Positions 6,275 to 9,781 of a DNA stretch of 9,781 nt are shown one piece after another. The stretch spans positions 1-9,781 of the forward strand of contig CANGXK010000063.1 of the NCBI GenBank assembly GCA_947457715.1. The letters run 5' to 3'. The stretch is from Gemmatimonadota bacterium (GTDB lineage: Bacteria; Gemmatimonadota; Gemmatimonadetes; Gemmatimonadales; Gemmatimonadaceae). Under the pieces are notes generated by a model, which worked only from the letters and a program-made list of their open reading frames with translations, was not told the DNA's origin and did not search any database. Positions within the stretch are counted from its first letter, which is position 1. Every line of letters begins with the position of its first letter. The position numbers and the translations under genes were made by a program.

Positions 6275-7498
6275 ATGTTGTACGCCGAGACCATTCGGGT
6301 CGCGCTCGGTGCACTGCGAGCCAACAAGCTCCGCTCTGTGCTTACGATGCTCGGTATCGTGATCGGCGTTGGCGCCGTGATCGCCATGGATGGCATCGGC
6401 CGCGGGGCGCAGGAGTCGATCAAGGATCGCATTACGGCGCTCGGCACCACCCTGCTCACGGTCACGCCGGGGCAGGTGCGCGGCATGGGCGGTGTGGCGG
6501 CCGAAGCCGATCGCGCGCGTCTCACAATGAACGACGCAGCGGCCCTCGAAGAGCAGTCCACGCTGGTCACCGCCGTGCAGCCGGAGATGTCGCGTCAGCT
6601 GCAGTTGCAGTTTCAGGCGAAGAACGCCAGCACGCAGGTGGTCGGAACGTCGGCCAACTATCTCGAGGTCCGGAAGTACGAACTGCTGGGCGGACGCATG
6701 TTCAGCACGCAGGAAGACCTCGGCAAACAGCGCGTGGCCGTGGTCGGACCGGCGGTGCTCACCAACCTCGGGATCGAAAATCCCGAGGCAATCATCGGTG
6801 AGGCGGTGCGCATTCGCGGCATTCAGTTCACCGTGATCGGCGTGCTCAAGTCGAAGGGGCAGACGTCGCCCTTCCAGAATCCCGACGATCAGGTCCTGAT
6901 TCCACTCAATACGGCGCGCTTTCGCGTGCTTGGCACCGATCGCGTACGCTCGATCTCGGTGCTCGCGCTGTCGGAAGAGAAAATCCCCGAGTCGATGGCC
7001 GAGATCCAGAAGATCCTGCGGCGCGAGCATCGCCTGCCGCGCGAGCGCGACGATGACTTCACGATCCGGAATCAGGCCGATTTCCTCACCACGTTCGCCG
7101 AGACGAGCAAGGTGTTCGGATCGCTGCTGGCCGGCATCGCGGCCGTGTCGCTGGTGGTCGGCGGCATCGGCATCATGAACATCATGCTGGTGTCGGTCAC
7201 CGAGCGGACCCGCGAGATCGGCGTGCGCAAGGCACTCGGGGCAACGGGCAAGAACATCCTGTTCCAGTTCCTTATTGAGGCGGTCGTACTGTGCCTGCTG
7301 GGTGGGGCGATCGGCGTTGCGGTGGGCAGCGGGGGCGCGATGCTCATCAGTCAGCTTTTCGCGTGGAACACCTCCATCAGCTCGCAGTCCGTCGCGCTGG
7401 CCTTCGCCTTCTCGGCGGTAGTCGGCGTGGTATTCGGCGTCTGGCCGGCCCGCCGGGCCTCGAAGCTCGACCCGATCATGGCGCTGCGGTACGAGTAG
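6275..7498 (+). CDS. MacB/FtsX-type ABC transporter permease without ATPase domain, 407 aa
   Basis: This is the inner-membrane subunit of a type VII (mechanotransmission) ABC exporter. The N-terminus ALGALRANKLRSVLTMLGIV (10-29) leads into helix 1 (about 20-40), followed by a large periplasmic domain (about 45-275) of the MacB-PCD type with VVGTSANYLEVRKYELLGGR (122-141) and VIGVLKSKGQTSPFQNPDD (187-205). The FtsX core has helices near 282-305, 330-358 and 373-392. Signatures are GGIGIMNIMLVSVTERTREI (296-315), GVRKALGAT (316-324) and the C-terminal PARRASKLDPIMALRYE (391-407). E. coli MacB carries its ATPase domain fused at the N-terminus; here there is none, and no separate ATPase gene lies between the neighbours (1 bp gap to the fusion protein, terminator after). 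The substrate is unknown; macrolides, peptides and lipoproteins are family precedents. Confidence 0.93.
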   Translation: MLYAETIRVALGALRANKLRSVLTMLGIVIGVGAVIAMDGIGRGAQESIKDRITALGTTLLTVTPGQVRGMGGVAAEADRARLTMNDAAALEEQSTLVTAVQPEMSRQLQLQFQAKNASTQVVGTSANYLEVRKYELLGGRMFSTQEDLGKQRVAVVGPAVLTNLGIENPEAIIGEAVRIRGIQFTVIGVLKSKGQTSPFQNPDDQVLIPLNTARFRVLGTDRVRSISVLALSEEKIPESMAEIQKILRREHRLPRERDDDFTIRNQADFLTTFAETSKVFGSLLAGIAAVSLVVGGIGIMNIMLVSVTERTREIGVRKALGATGKNILFQFLIEAVVLCLLGGAIGVAVGSGGAMLISQLFAWNTSISSQSVALAFAFSAVVGVVFGVWPARRASKLDPIMALRYE

Positions 7499-7630
7499 AC
7501 CGCACGTCGCGGGGCAGTCTGGGTGTCTGATGCTGGTCCCGGCAACGGGAGGCCATCTGGCCTCCCGTTGCCTATTTCCGTTGTCTATTTCTGTCCGCCA
7601 CCATGATACATTTCGGATTCGTTCCGAACT
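7499..7630. other. Intergenic region between permease and kup
   Basis: This 132-bp region holds the terminator and then about 58 bp of comparatively AT-rich sequence in which the kup promoter should lie. TACATT (7607-7612) could be a -10 element, but no well-spaced -35 is visible (TTGTCT at 7581-7586 would leave 20 bp). I see no c-di-AMP riboswitch of the kind that controls some potassium genes; the space is too short for one. Confidence 0.5.
7541..7572 (+). terminator. Intrinsic terminator after the efflux operon
   Basis: A perfect 14-bp inverted repeat (arms 7541-7554 and 7559-7572, loop ATCT) lies 42 bp after the permease stop. The 3' flank 7573-7590 is pyrimidine- and T-rich (TATTT, TTGTCTATTT) but not a pure T-run. 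I read it as the end of the operon that starts at or before the sigma gene. It separates that operon from kup. Confidence 0.85.
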
Positions 7631-9757
7631 ATGCCAAACGACCAGACTCCTGAGGCCTCGGTGAGCACCACCGGGGCCGACTCCGATAGCAGTGCGACCG
7701 CTCCCAGCGGTCCGCCTCCCTCGCCAGACGCCATCAGGCATCCGACGGGTTCGTCCGTGATGCCGACGGCGGCCAGCAACGCCGCGAATGCGCAAGTCGG
7801 CGCTGAGATCCGATCGACGACCGGCATGTTCCCCGTCCAATCGCCGCTGCGAAAGGAAGGCCACCATGAAAATCCCACCGGCAAGCGACTCGCCATTCTG
7901 ACGCTCACCGCGCTTGGCGTGGTGTACGGTGACATCGGTACGAGTCCGCTCTACTCCATCAAGGAGTGCTTCAGTCCGATCTATGGACTGCAGCCGACGC
8001 GCGAGAACGTCTTCGGCATTCTTTCGCTGATCGTGTGGGCGCTCACACTGGTGATCACCGTGAAGTACGTGAGCTTCGTCCTCCGCGCCGACAATCGCGG
8101 TGAAGGCGGTCAGTTCGCCATGCTCGCGCTGATCTTCCCGCGCGGCACACCACCGGGATTCAAACGCGGTGGCATCTTCGTCGCCCTGGCGCTCTTCGGC
8201 ACCGCCTTGCTCTACGGCGATGGCATCATCACGCCGGCGATGAGCGTACTCGGCGCGATGGAAGGGCTCGAGATCGCCGTGCCGAGCGTTGCCCAGTACA
8301 TCGTGCCGATCACGCTGGTGATTCTCACGTCGCTGTTCGCTGTACAGCGCTTTGGCACGGACCTGATGGGCAAGGCGTTCGGGCCGATCATGCTGCTGTG
8401 GTTCATTACGATCGCCTCACTTGGGGTCCGTGAACTGATCCAGTCGCCGTGGATTCTCGGCGCAGTCAATCCGATGTACGCCGTGCACTTTGTCCAACTG
8501 CACGGATCGCTGGCGTTCTTCGTGCTCGGCTCCGTGGTCCTCGTGATCACCGGCGGCGAAGCGCTCTACGCCGACATGGGGCACTTCGGCATCCGTCCGA
8601 TTCGCGCGGCGTGGCTGCTGCTCGTGTTCCCTGCCCTCCTGCTGAACTACTTCGGGCAGGGGGCGCTGCTGGTTCGCAATCCGGCCGCCGTCGAGAATCC
8701 ATTCTTCCTGCTCGCCCCCAAGGCGTTGATCCTTCCGCTGATCGTGCTGGCCACGATGGCGGCGATCGTCGCGTCGCAGGCCATGATTTCCGGAGCCTAC
8801 TCGGTGACCCGTCAGGGCATCGCGCTCGGCTTCATTCCGCGCCTCGAGATCCAGCATACGAGCACGGTGGAAGAAGGGCAGATCTACATCCCCGAGGTGA
8901 ATTACTTCATCGCGGTCGGCTGCCTGATCATCGTCGTGCTATTCAAGAACACGTCGGCGCTCGGCGCGGCGTACGGCATCGCCGTGACCGGGACGATGCT
9001 CATCACCAGCGTCCTGTTCTACATCGTCGCGCGCATCCGCTTCCGCTGGAAGTGGTGGCAGGCGGCGGCGCTGTCGTCGGTGTTCCTGGCGGTCGACGTG
9101 GCGTTCTTCAGCGCGAACGTCGTCAAGCTGATGCACGGTGGCTGGGTGCCGATGGCGCTGGGCGTGGTACTGTTCATGCTGATGCTCACCTGGAAGCGTG
9201 GCCGCGCCCTGCTGAATACGCGGCTCGCCGAAGGCGCGATGCCGATCGCCCTCTTCCTCGATGGCGTCGAGAACAAGAGTGTGCATCGCGTGCCCGGCAC
9301 CGCGGTGTTCATGACGGGCAGCGACGACGGTGTTCCGCCAGTGCTGCTGCATCACCTGAAGCACAACAAGGTGCTGCACGAGCGCGTGCTGCTGGTGTCG
9401 GTGAAGACCGCCGACGTGCCGGAAACCAGCGCGGCGGAACGGGTGCGCGTGATGCCACTGGGGCGCGGGTTCTGGCGCGTCGTCGCGTCGTACGGCTTCA
9501 TGCAGACACCCAACGTGCCGAACGTGCTCGAAGTCGTGGATCAGATGGGCATTCGTTGCAAGCCGATGGAGACCAGCTACTTCCTCGGACGCGAGCGACT
9601 CATTCCCGTCGCCGGCCGGCCGGGCGACACGGTCACGCTGTCGCGCTGGCGTAAGATCATCTTCGCGATCATGGCGCGGAACGCGCGTTCCGCCACGGAG
9701 GTCTTCTGCATTCCGCCCAATCGCGTCGTCGAACTCGGCACGCAAAGCGCGTTCTGA
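7631..9757 (+). CDS. kup: Kup (KUP/HAK/KT) low-affinity potassium uptake transporter
   Basis: This inner-membrane protein takes up K+ with protons, and the family is easy to recognise. GVVYGDIGTSPLY (96-108), RADNRGEGG (152-160), YGDGIITPA (195-203), VITGGEALYADMGHFGIRPI (305-324), LNYFGQGALL (338-347), GQIYIPEVNYF (416-426), AAYGIAVTGTM (446-456), VPGTAVFMT (554-562), LKHNKVLHERV (576-586), FWRVVASYGF (614-623) and the C-terminal IPPNRVVELGTQ (694-705) all match E. coli Kup. Acidic positions D101, D197 and E310 align with E. coli D23, E116 and E229. About twelve helices precede a cytoplasmic C-terminal domain (about 525-708). From ATG 7631 the protein has 708 residues, with a low-complexity Ser/Ala/Pro/Thr extension of about 80; the E. 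coli protein has 622. No Shine-Dalgarno precedes 7631. Other in-frame ATGs are 7760 and 7826, and 7866 has an excellent site but is one base out of frame (see findings). The start is therefore unsure; the family is not. Confidence 0.95.
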   Translation: MPNDQTPEASVSTTGADSDSSATAPSGPPPSPDAIRHPTGSSVMPTAASNAANAQVGAEIRSTTGMFPVQSPLRKEGHHENPTGKRLAILTLTALGVVYGDIGTSPLYSIKECFSPIYGLQPTRENVFGILSLIVWALTLVITVKYVSFVLRADNRGEGGQFAMLALIFPRGTPPGFKRGGIFVALALFGTALLYGDGIITPAMSVLGAMEGLEIAVPSVAQYIVPITLVILTSLFAVQRFGTDLMGKAFGPIMLLWFITIASLGVRELIQSPWILGAVNPMYAVHFVQLHGSLAFFVLGSVVLVITGGEALYADMGHFGIRPIRAAWLLLVFPALLLNYFGQGALLVRNPAAVENPFFLLAPKALILPLIVLATMAAIVASQAMISGAYSVTRQGIALGFIPRLEIQHTSTVEEGQIYIPEVNYFIAVGCLIIVVLFKNTSALGAAYGIAVTGTMLITSVLFYIVARIRFRWKWWQAAALSSVFLAVDVAFFSANVVKLMHGGWVPMALGVVLFMLMLTWKRGRALLNTRLAEGAMPIALFLDGVENKSVHRVPGTAVFMTGSDDGVPPVLLHHLKHNKVLHERVLLVSVKTADVPETSAAERVRVMPLGRGFWRVVASYGFMQTPNVPNVLEVVDQMGIRCKPMETSYFLGRERLIPVAGRPGDTVTLSRWRKIIFAIMARNARSATEVFCIPPNRVVELGTQSAF
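7854..7860 (+). promoter_or_regulatory. Strong Shine-Dalgarno before an out-of-frame ATG within the kup 5' region
   Basis: AGGAAGG lies 5 nt before the ATG at 7866 and is the best ribosome-binding site near the start of kup. In the sequence as given, that ATG opens an 11-codon reading frame that stops at 7899-7901. It may mark the true kup start if one base is missing in the A-run 7869-7872. Confidence 0.55.
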
Positions 9758-9781
9758 CCCGCGCGCGGAGATGGTACCCGC

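Noticed and set aside
6065..7867. 600-codon open frame on the minus strand opposite the fusion protein and permease genes
   Set aside because: It lies antisense to two confidently recognised genes; its translation is rich in His/Arg/Asp/Gly with no family pattern, as expected for the complement of GC-rich coding DNA.
8449..9654. 401-codon + strand frame inside kup
   Set aside because: It is an alternative-frame shadow: Arg/Ala/Gly-rich, no recognisable motif, fully inside the conserved Kup coding region.
9758..9781. Terminator or further gene after kup
   Set aside because: Only 24 bases remain; they contain no hairpin with a T-run and no start with a ribosome-binding site.

Overview
The window is GC-rich and gene-dense, with every convincing gene on the + strand. 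Codon use (strong G/C in third positions), the style of the sigma/anti-sigma pair and the HD-domain protein suggest a Gram-negative-type (two-membrane) bacterium. A member of the Gemmatimonadota is my best guess. That is an inference from protein flavour; no marker gene here proves it.

Layout. (1) 2-1117: the 3' three-quarters of a 14-helix DHA2-type MFS drug exporter, cut by the window edge. (2) 1118-1350: a gene-free spacer dominated by two 70-bp arrays of degenerate 7-bp repeats (1141-1210 and 1249-1318) in opposite orientation, able to fold on each other into a long imperfect hairpin. (3) 1351-1971: an HD-domain metal-dependent hydrolase. (4) 1977-7498: a tightly packed run of six genes, several overlapping by stop/start codons: an ECF sigma factor, a single-pass putative anti-sigma factor, a small membrane-anchored Spy/CpxP-like periplasmic protein, a TolC-family outer-membrane channel, a lipoprotein membrane-fusion protein, and a MacB/FtsX-type ABC permease. 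(5) 7541-7572: a perfect 14-bp-stem hairpin acting as terminator. (6) 7631-9757: a Kup potassium uptake transporter with an unusual, possibly artefactual, N-terminal extension.

How the genes may work together. The six-gene run reads as a self-regulated envelope-export module: a membrane-tethered anti-sigma holds the sigma factor, a periplasmic Spy-like protein may sense envelope state, and the outputs are the three envelope parts of an efflux machine. The order (sigma, membrane anti-sigma, periplasmic sensor, outer-membrane channel, fusion protein, inner-membrane pump) resembles the Cupriavidus cnr nickel/cobalt system, but the pump is an ABC permease instead of an RND protein and the sensor-like protein has no His or Cys. 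No ATP-binding subunit for the permease is encoded between its neighbours, so it must come from elsewhere or the permease works otherwise.

The most unusual points are the mirrored heptad arrays, the cnr-like module with an orphan ABC permease, and the kup start. At kup, an ideal ribosome-binding site and ATG sit one base out of frame with a canonical Kup N-terminus.
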